Assembly (NCBI RefSeq): GCF_000518885.1
Contig: NZ_JAEL01000046.1
Coordinates: 214-44,153 of the forward strand
DNA from: Bacillus sp. J33
GTDB lineage: Bacteria; Bacillota; Bacilli; Bacillales; Cytobacillaceae
Direction: 5' to 3'
DNA length: 43,940 bases
This document shows positions 35,149-43,940 of this stretch, piece by piece (position 1 is the stretch's first letter; each line of letters begins with the position of its first letter). Under the pieces are notes generated by a model. That model was given only the letters and a program-made list of their open reading frames with translations. It was not told where the DNA came from and made no database searches. The translations under genes were made by a program, and so were the position numbers.

Positions 35149-36801
35149 TTACTTTAGCGTATTTGCTTTTTCAATAGCTTCCTTTGCTTGTTCACGCAAG
35201 CGGAACTTTTGGATTTTGCCAGAAGCTGTCATTGGATAAGACTTGGTAAATTCAATATAGCGAGGGATTTTATGCCGTGAAATTTTCCCTTTGCAATACT
35301 CCCGCAGTTCATCGGCAGTAACTTCTTCGCCTTCCTTCGGTATAATCCAGGCGACTACTTCTTCCCCATAAACCGCATCAGGAACCCCTACTACCTGGAC
35401 ATCAAGGATGGCTGGATGAGTATAAAGAAATTCTTCAATTTCACGGGGATAGATGTTCTCCCCTCCTCTGATAATCATATCCTTCAGCCTGCCTGTTATT
35501 TTACAATAGCCGTTTTCATCCATTACAGCCAGGTCACCAGTATGCAGCCAGCCGTCTTTATCAATGGCTTCTTTCGTAGCATCAGGGTTTTTATAATACC
35601 CCTTCATGACGTGATAGCCTCTCGTACATAACTCTCCCTGTACACCCCGCGGGACTTCTTTATTTGTCCCGGGTTCAACAATTTTGACTTCTACATTAGG
35701 AAGAGCCCTGCCAACGGATTCGACTCTTAACTCGATTGGATCATCTGTTCGTGTCTGGGTTATGACAGGAGATGATTCTGTCTGTCCGTAAGCGATTGTG
35801 ATCTCGCTTGCACCCATCTTCTCAATAACCCCTTTCATTACCTCAATTGGGCAATTGGAGCCAGCCATTATGCCTGTACGAAGGCTGGATAAATCATACT
35901 TGCTGAATTCCGGATCGTTCAGTTCTGCGATAAACATCGTAGGCACCCCATGCAGACCTGTACATTTTTCATCCTGGACAGTCTGCAGGACTGCTTTAGG
36001 GCTGAACTCCTGCACTGGAACAATGGTTGCTCCGACGGACACACAGGCCATGGTTCCAAGTACACATCCGAAGCAATGGAAAAACGGCACCGGAATGCAT
36101 AATCGGTCTGCTTTGGTCAAACGCATGCAATTAGCAATATTGTAGCCATTGTTGACAATGTTATTATGCGTAAGCATAACCCCTTTTGGGAAACCTGTTG
36201 TCCCGGAAGTGTATTGCATATTAATGGCGTCATCAGGGTCAAGGCTATCCATCCGTTTATTTAGTTCCTCATCGGTTACCTCTTCGCCCATCTTAATAAT
36301 ATCATCCCAGCTGTATGTGCCTGGGAAGCGCCTATCGCCCATAATTACGACATTCTTTAAATAAGGCAGGCGTTTGCTCTGCAATTGTCCCGGCTCTGAT
36401 GTCTTAAGCTCCGGAACAATGCTATATAGCATCTCTATGTAAGAAGTGTCTCTGTATTTTTCCATTAAAACGATTGTAGTAGAATCAGATTGTTTTAATA
36501 AATATTCAAGCTCTGCAGCCTGGTAGTTTGTATTTACCGTAACGAGCACAGCCCCCATTTTACCTGTTGAAAACTGGCATGTCAGCCACTCTGGCGTATT
36601 TGTAGACCACGCAGCAATATGCTCCCCCTTTTCAAGGCCAAGTTTCATAAAACCTTTGGCAGCAAGGCGGCAATAATCATCAAATTGCCTGTAAGTCATG
36701 CGCAGCCCTCTGTCTGCATAAACTACAGCTTCATGATTGGGGTGAAGGCGGGCTTTCTCCTCGAGGAGCTTCCCTACTGTGAGATTTAACAATTCTGTCA
36801 T
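35149..36801 (-). CDS. yngI: Acyl-CoA synthetase (AMP-forming) YngI
   Basis: A 550-residue adenylate-forming enzyme that activates medium/long-chain fatty acids (or related acids) to acyl-CoA. It matches B. subtilis YngI over its full length. Motifs: P-loop YTSGTTGFPKGVMLTH, VPFFHCFGCVLG, AYGQTESSPV, the hinge TGDLAVMDENGYCKITGRLKDMIIRGGENIYP, and catalytic Lys in MTASGKIQKF. Start ATG 36801 follows AAGGAGG by eight bases; the frame extending to 36834 is not needed. Stand-alone unit with a cre-like box upstream, consistent with repression by good carbon sources. Confidence 0.93.
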   Translation of the reverse strand: MTELLNLTVGKLLEEKARLHPNHEAVVYADRGLRMTYRQFDDYCRLAAKGFMKLGLEKGEHIAAWSTNTPEWLTCQFSTGKMGAVLVTVNTNYQAAELEYLLKQSDSTTIVLMEKYRDTSYIEMLYSIVPELKTSEPGQLQSKRLPYLKNVVIMGDRRFPGTYSWDDIIKMGEEVTDEELNKRMDSLDPDDAINMQYTSGTTGFPKGVMLTHNNIVNNGYNIANCMRLTKADRLCIPVPFFHCFGCVLGTMACVSVGATIVPVQEFSPKAVLQTVQDEKCTGLHGVPTMFIAELNDPEFSKYDLSSLRTGIMAGSNCPIEVMKGVIEKMGASEITIAYGQTESSPVITQTRTDDPIELRVESVGRALPNVEVKIVEPGTNKEVPRGVQGELCTRGYHVMKGYYKNPDATKEAIDKDGWLHTGDLAVMDENGYCKITGRLKDMIIRGGENIYPREIEEFLYTHPAILDVQVVGVPDAVYGEEVVAWIIPKEGEEVTADELREYCKGKISRHKIPRYIEFTKSYPMTASGKIQKFRLREQAKEAIEKANTLK

Positions 36802-36862
36802 CCAGAAATCCTCCTTAGAATATGATCTAATCATTGTGCAGAGATTTCTCTAAGGTGTTTGA

Positions 36863-36876
36863 ATAAAACGCTTACA
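36863..36876 (-). promoter_or_regulatory. cre-like box upstream of yngI
   Basis: Minus-strand TGTAAGCGTTTTAT matches 12 of 14 positions of TGWAARCGYTWNCA, about 62 bases before the start codon. Confidence 0.45.
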
Positions 36877-36980
36877 TTTTATGTTATCATATATTGCTGA
36901 ATATTCAATATTTTCGTATATTAATAATCTAATAAAGTTGGACAGTTGCAGGTGGTAAAAAAAATAGGGGATTAGCAGCT

Positions 36981-37112
36981 TTGAGCATTAAAAAAATAGT
37001 TTTCTCAGGCGATTATTTAAGTAAGTGCACAAGATCAGAGGCAGGTACATCAGGGCTAAAGCCTGAAAAGCATGGGGCTCCAAAAGAGCCGCCCAAAAAA
37101 AGCTGCACCTAA
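36981..37112 (+). CDS. Possible small peptide gene (43 aa), weakly supported
   Basis: TTG at 36981 opens a frame reading MSIKKIVFSGDYLSKCTRSE... PKEPPKKSCT, Lys/Pro-rich with two Cys. A GGGG stretch lies about 10 bases upstream. The stop falls inside the hairpin that terminates yugU from the other side. No family recognised, no signal sequence. It is the only candidate gene in 36802-37095. Confidence 0.25.
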   Translation: MSIKKIVFSGDYLSKCTRSEAGTSGLKPEKHGAPKEPPKKSCT

Positions 37113-37132
37113 GTCAAGGGCAGCTTTTTAGA
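37096..37132. terminator. Terminator of yugU (works in both directions)
   Basis: AAAAGCTGC pairs with GCAGCTTTT around a 14-base loop, with T runs on both strands. Confidence 0.8.
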
Positions 37133-37133
37133 T

Positions 37134-37532
37134 TTAATGTAAAATTTTCACATAAAAAGTTCGTGTTCTGGGCCCGTCGAATTCACAGAAATAGATGCCC
37201 TGCCAGGTTCCCAGAAGGAGATTTCCTTCGGTGATGATGATATGCTGTGAAGAGCCGACTGTACTTGCTTTCATATGAGCAGCAGTATTCCCTTCCATAT
37301 GAAGGTCTTCTTTATGATCCCAAGGAAACACTTCATCAAAGCGTCTGATCATATCTGTTTGGACATCGGGATCGGCATTTTCATTTATGGTAATTCCAGC
37401 AGTGGTATGGGGGCAATATACAATTGCAGCCCCTTCCTTAATTCCGGATTCGTTGATAAAATTCTGAACTTGAGAAGTTATTTCATAAAACTCATTTCGC
37501 TTTGAACTATTTATTGTGAATTTTTTCAGCAA
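37134..37532 (-). CDS. yugU: YjbQ/UPF0047 family protein YugU
   Basis: A 132-residue protein of the UPF0047/YjbQ family, some members of which have secondary thiamine-phosphate synthase activity. Conserved residues: [42 protein letters not shown], and [18 protein letters not shown]. The His-rich set probably binds metal. Same length as B. subtilis YugU. It follows the VOC gene by 12 bases, so the two form an operon. Confidence 0.9.
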   Translation of the reverse strand: MLKKFTINSSKRNEFYEITSQVQNFINESGIKEGAAIVYCPHTTAGITINENADPDVQTDMIRRFDEVFPWDHKEDLHMEGNTAAHMKASTVGSSQHIIITEGNLLLGTWQGIYFCEFDGPRTRTFYVKILH

Positions 37533-37544
37533 ATGGATTCCCCC

Positions 37545-38339
37545 TTACGAATAGTTTGATCCAAAAATATTTAGTTCATTTTCAAGTGAGGGTGCAATTT
37601 GAATCTTAAAGGGCTTTTCACCGCGAGTTTTTAAAACAGCAGCCGCCAAGCTTGATTCAGTTAATGGCTGGCAAAAAATAATCTGTGCGGAGCCTGCAAA
37701 GATGGCTGTTCTTCTTTCAGCTTGCTCAACAGTCCCGGATGTACCCTTTATTATAAATGGAAAGAGCTTTGTCCATTCTTTTGCTGTCTTTTCACTGTCT
37801 TCAGAAGCTATGTAAATCGAGTGTATTCTCGCGTTTTCAAGTCTTTTGTCCAGCAAACCAAGTTGTTTTAACTCTTGGAATCTAATTTCGTCTTCTTTTT
37901 CCCAATCTATAAAGAACGGATATTTATAATCAGGATTATCTTTAATAAAGAGCATTTTCCATTTAATAATGCTGCCATCTTTACGTTTGCGGCTCCCGTG
38001 GAAAATAGGATATGTTTCACAGCCTTTGTCCTCAAGGTCTTTTTTCAGCTGAAGGATGTTATCTGTTCTGAAGCAGATTTGCCCGATTCCTTCTCCTTTT
38101 TGCAGCTCCTGAGCGAGCTGCCGGATGAGAGGATTATCTGATTGAAAGGCAATTTTAGCTGCCTCTATAGAAAGAAATTCCAGGTATGAATGTCCAATGT
38201 AAAGCAGACTATTATATGTTCCCCATTTTTCATGACTTCCGCCCATAACAGCATTAAAACCGTGACTCTTCCATGCAATCACTGCTTCTGAAGGATGGCC
38301 ATTAACAAAATGCACGATATGATCAAGTTTTATTTCCAT
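37545..38339 (-). CDS. VOC-superfamily (glyoxalase-like domain) protein
   Basis: A 264-residue protein. LDHIVHFVNGHPSEA at the N-terminus and YLEFLSIE are typical of the glyoxalase-like (PF13468-type) VOC group; a second, weaker repeat starts at IHSIYIASEDSEKTAKEW (about residue 170). Metal ligand H7 and E in YLEFLS are seen. Start ATG 38339 follows AAGAGGAGG; the extension to 38402 is unlikely. First gene of an operon with yugU. Reaction unknown. Confidence 0.78.
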   Translation of the reverse strand: MEIKLDHIVHFVNGHPSEAVIAWKSHGFNAVMGGSHEKWGTYNSLLYIGHSYLEFLSIEAAKIAFQSDNPLIRQLAQELQKGEGIGQICFRTDNILQLKKDLEDKGCETYPIFHGSRKRKDGSIIKWKMLFIKDNPDYKYPFFIDWEKEDEIRFQELKQLGLLDKRLENARIHSIYIASEDSEKTAKEWTKLFPFIIKGTSGTVEQAERRTAIFAGSAQIIFCQPLTESSLAAAVLKTRGEKPFKIQIAPSLENELNIFGSNYS

Positions 38340-38460
38340 CGGTATCCTCCTCTTTCGCTTGATTATAATAAAATCATACAAGTGAGGCTCCAACAAGTCC
38401 AATTATTCATTTTTTTGATTTTATAAGGCTCTTTTCTCATAGATTGTTGTTTTAGTTTAT

Positions 38461-38610
38461 AAATTTTGCCCGCTGATTTCTGCTCCGGACACTTGCTTTC
38501 CGCGGGGGGCGGTGCGAGCCTCCTCAGCTTCGCCTGTGGGGTCTCACACTTCCCTCTTCTCTGAGCTGGAGTCAAGTGCCATCCGCTGCAATCAACTCAG
38601 TTTGTTAAAC
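38461..38610 (-). repeat. GC-rich dispersed repeat, diverged inverted copy
   Basis: Read on the minus strand it contains GTGTGAGACCCCACAGGCG, CTGAGGAGGCTCGCACCG and CGCGGAAAGCAAGTGTCCGG, ending GAAATCAGCGGGCAAA. This is the same core as the copies at 18958 and 31008 but a different subtype. Its outer part (38565-38650) matches the degraded copy at 2141-2225. Located upstream of the VOC gene, within 38340-38797. Confidence 0.75.
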
Positions 38611-38797
38611 TAAGTTCGCCTTCAAAAAGCACAAACTTTACGAAAAGAGCCTTTTATAATTAAACATCAGCTAGCAGACGTTTGTCATCATAATGAAATA
38701 AAACTTTTTTAAATAATGGGTTCACAAATCTTTAGAAAACCTTTACAATAAATTAATAAAATAGAATATTCAATCCATTTACCAGGAGGTATGCAGA

Positions 38798-38929
38798 ATG
38801 AAAATTATGAGTAATGAACAGCTGGTCGTCTCGTATCGTGATGCATTAAAGTCAGGGTCTGAAAAGGAATGGATTAGGATATTAAAAACCGAAATTCAAA
38901 AGCGCGGCTTAAAGCCTTTTAAAGAATAG
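38798..38929 (+). CDS. sda: Sda-like sporulation inhibitor peptide (43 aa)
   Basis: The 43-residue product MKIMSNEQLVVSYRDALKSG... EWIRILKTEIQKRGLKPFKE follows the Sda pattern LSxExLxxSYxxA...FIxLLxxEIxxR. Sda is a helical hairpin that binds the sporulation histidine kinase and blocks phosphorelay when DNA replication is perturbed. AGGAGGT lies seven bases before ATG 38798; an ATG at 38791 is out of frame and too close. A TTTACA (38742) and AATATT (38765) pair may be the promoter. I see no clear DnaA box, so the regulation known from B. subtilis is not confirmed. It could be a second, divergent Sda. Confidence 0.65.
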   Translation: MKIMSNEQLVVSYRDALKSGSEKEWIRILKTEIQKRGLKPFKE

Positions 38930-38976
38930 CGGTTATTCATAGCAGCGGTTTTCAAAATACTTAATGACAAATTTAG

Positions 38977-39001
38977 AGCGGGAACTTATCCCGCTTTTTT
39001 T
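38977..39001 (+). terminator. Terminator of the Sda-like gene
   Basis: GCGGGA-ACTTA-TCCCGC followed by TTTTTTT. Confidence 0.8.
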
Positions 39002-39128
39002 AATGCCTGTGCAATTTATCATTGAGCTTATTGGCATGTTTGATATTTTCATATTCTTTTTCAGATAATACTCCAAGTTTTTTCAATACCAAACTATATT
39101 GCCAAATTTTCATTTGCCTTCTCCGCAT
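39000..39128 (-). CDS. Small basic hypothetical protein (42 aa)
   Basis: ATG 39128 follows AGAGGTG by about five bases. The product, MRRRQMKIWQYSLVLKKLGV... SEKEYENIKHANKLNDKLHRH, is basic, and its LKKLGVLSEKEYENIKH part looks like the short SHOCT-type helical hairpin. It converges on the Sda-like gene. Family uncertain. Confidence 0.5.
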   Translation of the reverse strand: MRRRQMKIWQYSLVLKKLGVLSEKEYENIKHANKLNDKLHRH

Positions 39129-39204
39129 GTTTTCACCTCTTTTTACTAATATAATATTCATAATCAGTACATTGTTTCCTTCACGCAACATTATTTCGCA
39201 GAAT

Positions 39205-39239
39205 AAAAAACAGAGCGGATATTTTCCGCTCTGTTTTTT
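39205..39239. terminator. Terminator downstream of odhB
   Basis: AAAAAACAGAGCGG pairs perfectly with CCGCTCTGTTTTTT (14 bp) around ATATTTT. It lies about 95 bases past the odhB stop and is effective on either strand. Confidence 0.8.
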
Positions 39240-39332
39240 AAAGAAATTAAGAGTATTGATAACTTTTCCAGCTGAGGAACTCCGCCGGCATAAGCTGCTT
39301 TTGGCTTGCCGAAGGGCGCCTTTGCTTATTAT

Positions 39333-40592
39333 TTAAGCTTCAAAAAGAAGGCTTTCCGGATCTTCAATAAGCTCTTTAACCCGTTTTAAGAATGTCACAG
39401 CTTCTTTGCCGTCGACGATTCGGTGGTCATAGGATAATGCAATATACATCATTGGACGGTTTTCCATTCTTTCCTCATCAATTGCAACAGGGCGCAATTG
39501 GATGGAATGCATTCCAAGGATTCCAACCTGCGGGCCATTCAAAATCGGAGTTGACATCATGGAACCGAAAATACCGCCATTTGTAATGGTGAATGTTCCG
39601 CCTTGAAGGTCTGACAGAGCGAGTTTATTATCTCTCGCTTTAGTGGCAAGATCCATAATATCTTTTTCGATTTCAGCAAAGTTTTTGCGGTCCGCGTCAC
39701 GTACAACCGGTACAACAAGACCTTCTTTCGCTGATACAGCAATGCCGATATCATAGAACTTTTTAAGAACTATTTCATCTCCCTGAATTTCTGCATTCAA
39801 GAAAGGATTCTTCTTAAGTGCAGCTACAACCGCTTTTGTAAAGAATGACATGAAGCCAAGCTTTACATCATTTTCTTCAAAGAACTTGTCCTTGCGCTTT
39901 TTGCGGAGGTTCATAACATTTGTCATATCAACTTCATTGAATGTTGTCAGCATTGCGGCTGTTTGCTGGACTTCAACAAGGCGATTTGCAATGGTTTGGC
40001 GACGGCGCGACATTTTGATTCGTTCCACTTCTTTTCCGCCATTTTCTTGTGCAGCCGGCTTGGACGCAGGAGCTGGCTTCGTTGGCTGTGCCGCCTGCTG
40101 CTTTGCCTGGTTTGGATTGTATGATTCAACATCCTGTGCCCTTACTCTTCCAAGCGGGTCAGTTGTTGGTACCTGGCTAAGGTCAATTCCTTTTTCCCTT
40201 GCCAGTTTCCGCGCAGCCGGTGAAGCAATCGGACGCTGGCCGCCATTTTTTTCTTCTGCAGCGGGCTGTTCCGCTGCCTTAGGCTCTTCAGCTTTTGGGG
40301 GTTCAGCTGTTTCAGCAGGCTTTTCTTCTGTTTTTTCAGGAGCAGGAGCTGCTTCTCCGCTTTCATCAACGATGGCTATGGTTTCGCCTACATTGACGGT
40401 ATCTCCTTCTTGTGCTTTTATCTCCTTCAAAACACCGCTATGTTCAGAGATGATTTCAACGTTTACCTTATCAGTTTCGAGTTCAACAACATAGTCACCT
40501 TTATTGACAGTGTCACCAGGATGTTTCAGCCACTGAGCCACTGTACCTTCTGTAATGGATTCCGCCAATTCTGGAATTTTTATTTCTGCCAC
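39333..40592 (-). CDS. odhB: 2-oxoglutarate dehydrogenase E2, dihydrolipoyl succinyltransferase OdhB
   Basis: A 419-residue E2 core enzyme that transfers the succinyl group from E1 to CoA. Domains: lipoyl (1-78, lipoylated Lys 42 in [10 protein letters not shown]), Ala/Pro/Glu-rich linker (about 80-120), E3/E1-binding domain (about 122-160, [18 protein letters not shown]), second linker, and catalytic domain (190-419) with SYDHRIVDG (H390). The start is GTG at 40592, eight bases after AAGGAGG, which lies inside the end of odhA, leaving a one-base gap between the genes. Translational coupling is likely. E3 (lipoamide dehydrogenase) is not in the window. Confidence 0.97.
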   Translation of the reverse strand: MAEIKIPELAESITEGTVAQWLKHPGDTVNKGDYVVELETDKVNVEIISEHSGVLKEIKAQEGDTVNVGETIAIVDESGEAAPAPEKTEEKPAETAEPPKAEEPKAAEQPAAEEKNGGQRPIASPAARKLAREKGIDLSQVPTTDPLGRVRAQDVESYNPNQAKQQAAQPTKPAPASKPAAQENGGKEVERIKMSRRRQTIANRLVEVQQTAAMLTTFNEVDMTNVMNLRKKRKDKFFEENDVKLGFMSFFTKAVVAALKKNPFLNAEIQGDEIVLKKFYDIGIAVSAKEGLVVPVVRDADRKNFAEIEKDIMDLATKARDNKLALSDLQGGTFTITNGGIFGSMMSTPILNGPQVGILGMHSIQLRPVAIDEERMENRPMMYIALSYDHRIVDGKEAVTFLKRVKELIEDPESLLFEA

Positions 40593-40593
40593 C

Positions 40594-43440
40594 TTAATTT
40601 CCTCCTTGTTGCTTGCGTGTTAGTGCTTCTTCTATAATGCGTGCTTGTTCTTTTTTATGAACGGTTGGATCTCCCTCTGCCGGGCTGGACCTGCGTCTTC
40701 TGCCAACATACTTGACATCTATTCCCTTGCCTGCAATTTCCTTCAGTCTTGGTTCAGCAAAATTCCATGCTCCCATGTTCTTTGGCTCTTCTTGAACCCA
40801 TACCATTTCGTCTACATTTGGATAACGGCTTAGGATTTCTTTAATATTATCCATTGGGAAAGGATAGATTTCTTCTACCCGTAAAATATGGAACCAATCC
40901 TGGTCTTCATAATTTTTCAGATTTTCCGCCAGATCAATGGCAATCTTTCCGGATCCGAGTACAATGCGCGTTACTTTTTCAGGTTTTTCGCCTAATCCAG
41001 GCTGTTCCACAACCGGTTTAAATTCCCCTTCGCTTAATTCAAGCCCATTGGAAGCAACCAAAGGATTCCGCAATAGACTCTTAGGGGACATAATCACTAG
41101 CGGCCTTACTTCCTCTTTTCCAAGAATGGCAGCTTGCCTTCTTAAAATATGGAAATATTGCGCTGATGATGTTAGGTTAGCGACTGTCCAGTTATTTTCC
41201 GCTGCAAGAATAAGGAATCTCTCCAGACGTGCACTGGAGTGCTCAGGACCCTGCCCTTCATAACCATGAGGCAACAGCATAACAAGACCGGATTTTTGGC
41301 CCCATTTTGCACGGCCTGCCGCAATAAATTGGTCAAACATAACCTGGGCCGCATTGGCAAAATCTCCATATTGAGCTTCCCATAAAACAAGCGTTTCAGG
41401 AGCGAAAACATTATAGCCATACTCGAATCCGACAACAGCTGCTTCCGATAATGGGCTATTATGGATAGCAAATGAAGCTTTGGCAGTTGAAAGCTTATGA
41501 AGCGGTGAATAGGCTTTTCCTGTCGTATGATCGTGCAGCACCACATTTCTCTGCGCAAAGGTTCCTCTTTCAGAATCCTGCCCTGTTAATCTAACAGGGG
41601 TTCCATCTGACAGGATGGATGCGAAAGCAAGTGTTTCAGCAAGTCCCCAATCGATCTTCCCGTCTCCCTCAAGCGCTTCCATTCTGCGCTTTAAGATTTT
41701 GCCTAGTTTGTCAAACACTTTGAAATCCTCAGGCCATTTTAGCAGTTCTTTATTGATCTGCTTAAGTGTTTCGATTGGTACAGCTGTTTTAACTTTTGGA
41801 AGCCCTTTTTCCACTGTTTCAGGCGGATTGGATGGTTCTGCTTCCTTTCTCTCTTTTGGCACTTTTTCGTATGCCGTTTTCATTTTTTCCAATACTTCGT
41901 TTTGTATGTTTTCCGCTTCTTCTTTAGAAATAATTTTTTCTCTTTGAAGCTTTTCTGCATACAGAGCTTTCACAGTCGGACGTTTGCGGATAATGTTATA
42001 CATCATCGGGTTAGTCGTCATAGGCTCGTCCATTTCGTTATGTCCAAATCTGCGGTATCCAATCAGGTCAATTAGGATATCCTTTTCGAATTTTGCCCTG
42101 TACTCACATGCCAGCCTTGCTGCTGCCACTACAGCTTCAGGCTCGTCCGCATTTACATGGAGGATAGGCATTTCATACCCTTTTGCAAGATCGCTTGCAT
42201 ATCTTGTGGAACGGGAATCATGTGACTCTGTTGTAAAACCAATCGTATTATTCGCGATGATATGGATGGAACCACCGGTATTGTATCCTGTCAGCTGGCC
42301 AAGGTTTAGTGTCTCTGCCACGATTCCCTGTCCTGGGAATGCTGCATCGCCGTGGATAATAATGGCTAAGGCAGATTTAGGATCAACTTCCGGATACCCA
42401 GCCTTTGTTCTGTTATCCTGTGAGGCCCTTGTAAATCCTTCTACAACTGAACCAACAAACTCCAGGTGGCTAGGGTTATTAGCTAATGTAACCCTTGCTA
42501 CTGTAGTATTCTCGTCTTTGATTTGCTTGTCTAATCCGAGATGATATTTTACGTCTCCTGTCCAGCCATAGTTAATCCCTATGGAGCCTTCGGAAGGAAC
42601 AAGCTCTTTATTGGGCGCATGCTGGAATTCAGCAAAAATCATTTCATATGGTTTGCCAAGTACATGGGCAAGGACATTAAGGCGTCCGCGGTGAGCCATA
42701 CCGATATTAATCGTTTTTGCACCGTCTGATACAGATTCAGATACGATTTCATCCAATAAAGGCACCATGGTATCAAGGCCTTCAATTGAGAATCTCTTTT
42801 GGCCTACGAAAGTTTTATGAAGGAATTTTTCAAACTCCTCGACTTCAGTCAGCCTTCTTAATACTTTGATTCTCTCTTCTTTTTGCATGGAAAGCTTATG
42901 GCTTTTAGCACCAATTTTCCGGCGCAGCCAATCTTTTTCGTTTTCATCATAGATATGCTGAAATTCAAACGCTATAGGTCCCATGTAAGCATTTTTCAGG
43001 AACTCGATTGCTTCCAAGCCATTTCGCAATGGATATGTGGCATCCTTTGTGATGACTCCTGCTGGAATTTCTGTTAAGTCTTTTTCTGTTAATCCATATT
43101 TTTTAAGTTCAAATAAATCCGTTTCAGGTTTATGATTTCCTAATGGGTAGATATCTGCAGCCAAATGGCCATATGTGCGGATCGTATCAGCAAGGCGGAT
43201 TGCTGCAAGTGTTTTTTCAAGCTGACCTGCATTTAAAGATAAGCCGCCTTTCTGGTCATCGGTCTGTGAAGTCTGCCCGGCAAGGATTGGTGAACCATTT
43301 TTTTCAAAGTACTCTTTCATTTCAGGATCTACTGAATTCGGATCCTCTAAATATCTTTCATATAATTCAATAACATAGCCAAGGTTAGGGCCATGAAATC
43401 CTTGTTCAAAGGGTCCCTCACCATTTGATGGCTTTTTCAT
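40594..43440 (-). CDS. odhA: 2-oxoglutarate dehydrogenase E1 OdhA
   Basis: A 948-residue thiamine-diphosphate enzyme that decarboxylates 2-oxoglutarate and succinylates E2, a TCA cycle step. Visible motifs: [18 protein letters not shown]-terminal segment, [20 protein letters not shown], the ThDP/Mg site [19 protein letters not shown]...[16 protein letters not shown], and the pyrimidine-binding [22 protein letters not shown]. Length matches Bacillus OdhA (about 940). GGAGGT precedes ATG 43440. A good promoter with an overlapping cre-like site lies 140 bases upstream. Operon odhA-odhB. Confidence 0.97.
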   Translation of the reverse strand: MKKPSNGEGPFEQGFHGPNLGYVIELYERYLEDPNSVDPEMKEYFEKNGSPILAGQTSQTDDQKGGLSLNAGQLEKTLAAIRLADTIRTYGHLAADIYPLGNHKPETDLFELKKYGLTEKDLTEIPAGVITKDATYPLRNGLEAIEFLKNAYMGPIAFEFQHIYDENEKDWLRRKIGAKSHKLSMQKEERIKVLRRLTEVEEFEKFLHKTFVGQKRFSIEGLDTMVPLLDEIVSESVSDGAKTINIGMAHRGRLNVLAHVLGKPYEMIFAEFQHAPNKELVPSEGSIGINYGWTGDVKYHLGLDKQIKDENTTVARVTLANNPSHLEFVGSVVEGFTRASQDNRTKAGYPEVDPKSALAIIIHGDAAFPGQGIVAETLNLGQLTGYNTGGSIHIIANNTIGFTTESHDSRSTRYASDLAKGYEMPILHVNADEPEAVVAAARLACEYRAKFEKDILIDLIGYRRFGHNEMDEPMTTNPMMYNIIRKRPTVKALYAEKLQREKIISKEEAENIQNEVLEKMKTAYEKVPKERKEAEPSNPPETVEKGLPKVKTAVPIETLKQINKELLKWPEDFKVFDKLGKILKRRMEALEGDGKIDWGLAETLAFASILSDGTPVRLTGQDSERGTFAQRNVVLHDHTTGKAYSPLHKLSTAKASFAIHNSPLSEAAVVGFEYGYNVFAPETLVLWEAQYGDFANAAQVMFDQFIAAGRAKWGQKSGLVMLLPHGYEGQGPEHSSARLERFLILAAENNWTVANLTSSAQYFHILRRQAAILGKEEVRPLVIMSPKSLLRNPLVASNGLELSEGEFKPVVEQPGLGEKPEKVTRIVLGSGKIAIDLAENLKNYEDQDWFHILRVEEIYPFPMDNIKEILSRYPNVDEMVWVQEEPKNMGAWNFAEPRLKEIAGKGIDVKYVGRRRRSSPAEGDPTVHKKEQARIIEEALTRKQQGGN

Positions 43441-43564
43441 GGAAAATTACCTCCATAACTGTTTTTAAATAAATAATTCAATACATTTTAGCCCTCTGAA
43501 TCCATTACCCTATCCTAGAATGAATTAACGGTTTATTTTTATGAATAATAATATTTTTCAGAGG

Positions 43565-43578
43565 ATAAAACGTTTCCA
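43565..43578 (-). promoter_or_regulatory. cre-like box at the odhAB transcription start
   Basis: Minus-strand TGGAAACGTTTTAT matches 11 of 14 positions of TGWAARCGYTWNCA and overlaps the predicted start. As I recall, odhAB of B. subtilis is under glucose repression, which fits. Confidence 0.35.
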
Positions 43579-43583
43579 CAGCT

Positions 43584-43612
43584 ATTCTAACACGGAAAAT
43601 CTTGTTGTACAA
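43584..43612 (-). promoter_or_regulatory. odhAB promoter
   Basis: Minus-strand TTGTAC (43607-43612) and TAGAAT (43584-43589) are exactly 17 bases apart, predicting a start near 43577 and a 5' leader of about 137 nt. Confidence 0.65.
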
Positions 43613-43754
43613 AGATAAAAACATGAATATAGTGGAAAACTATAAAAAAAAATTAAAGTAAATTACTTATATTACTAAAATGATTTGTTAAACCATGAGC
43701 TTTTATTAATAGGAATAAACTAGGCATAAATTTTTTGTTTAAGATGGCAAAAAT

Positions 43755-43813
43755 AAAAAGCCGATTTTATTAATCGGCTTTCAGGCTGTCGACAAAGTCG
43801 ACAGCCGTTTTTT
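43755..43813. terminator. Double hairpin terminator
   Basis: AAAGCCGAT/ATCGGCTTT (43756-43781) is followed by the perfect GGCTGTCGAC-AAA-GTCGACAGCC (43784-43806) and TTTTTTA. The first has its T run on the minus strand, the second on the plus strand. It lies at the edge of the odhA upstream region; the gene it serves is probably outside the window. Confidence 0.65.
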
Positions 43814-43886
43814 ATCATTATTACCCAATCAATATATGGGGTTCTATCTTAATCCACACACCTAAATATGCCGTTAAAAAAGATAA

Positions 43887-43926
43887 AAAGCCCCTTTTTC
43901 TTTAAATAGCTGTTTGAAAAAGGGGT
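43887..43926 (-). terminator. Terminator of a gene to the right of the window
   Basis: CCCCTTTTTC (about 43893) pairs with GAAAAAGGGG (about 43916), and the minus-strand continuation is CTTTTTATC. No gene was found in 43620-43940. Confidence 0.6.
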
Positions 43927-43940
43927 TTGTCTACACTCTG

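Noticed and set aside
36898..36907. TGAATATTCA palindrome upstream of yngI as a FadR box
   Set aside because: The Bacillus FadR site is a longer TGAATGA-type inverted repeat; only the 10-base core is present here.
39850..40494. 214-codon Ser/Ala-rich frame antisense to odhB
   Set aside because: It is the complement of the Ala/Pro/Glu-rich linker region of odhB and has no start signals.
43620..43940. Gene at the right edge
   Set aside because: Only terminator-like hairpins and AT-rich sequence are seen; no frame with start signals.

Overview
The window looks like a chromosomal segment of a low-GC, endospore-forming member of the Bacillaceae. Many proteins closely resemble Bacillus subtilis proteins as I remember them (DhaS, YkpA, YkuS, NrnB, YngI, YkqA, YugU, OdhA/OdhB, PncB, BioY). 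There are also sporulation-type genes (a YhcN-like lipoprotein, an Sda-like peptide), strong AAGGAGG ribosome binding sites, frequent TTG/GTG starts, and the GC-rich dispersed repeat typical of this family. I see no phage, transposase, CRISPR, tRNA or rRNA. The genus is an inference.

Layout. 1-2100: a MutS2-like ATPase without the Smr nuclease domain. 2100-2900: a non-coding stretch holding a degraded dispersed repeat and a strong minus-strand promoter, which drives a roughly 310-nt, apparently non-coding, highly foldable transcript ending in its own terminator. This is the best candidate for something undescribed. 2900-7000: aldehyde dehydrogenase DhaS, a Sco-type copper chaperone, a small ORF, two decayed gene remnants and a pair of MaoC-type hydratases. 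7100-13150: ABC-F protein YkpA, small proteins, YkuS, a D,D-carboxypeptidase, a Cys/Gly-tailed membrane protein and NrnB. 13270-20700: a histidine-degradation operon hutU-hutI-hutG-yjiH without hutH or hutP, followed by an AraC-type regulator with a degenerate receiver domain. 20800-22000: a membrane-anchored cupredoxin and a LysM-CAP protein. 22000-25620: pflB-pflA with an Fnr-type promoter; pflA carries a frameshift. 25670-28560: the NAD salvage operon pncA-pncB-nadE. 28770-31260: bioY with a BirA-type operator, a DUF1906 protein and a dispersed repeat. 31300-39130: a UPF0104 membrane protein, a YhcN-like lipoprotein, small conserved proteins, YkqA, acyl-CoA synthetase YngI, YugU, a VOC protein and an Sda-like peptide. 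39330-43440: odhA-odhB, the E1 and E2 subunits of 2-oxoglutarate dehydrogenase.

How it works together. Much of the window is carbon and redox metabolism: aldehyde oxidation, histidine breakdown to glutamate, fatty acyl-CoA activation, TCA cycle entry, anaerobic pyruvate cleavage and NAD recycling. cre-like boxes sit at dhaS, yngI, odhA and hutU, suggesting shared carbon catabolite control. pflBA has an Fnr-like box centred 41.5 bp upstream of the inferred start.

Non-coding structure is unusually rich. Besides the 2.4-2.7 kb RNA candidate there are three intergenic arrays of short degenerate units phased at about 20-21 bp, each with a different core (TTTCGCGGATA, TTTGCTAA, GGCC). There are also two near-identical 245-bp repeat copies with two diverged relatives, and a hairpin at the predicted 5' end of the NAD-salvage mRNA.
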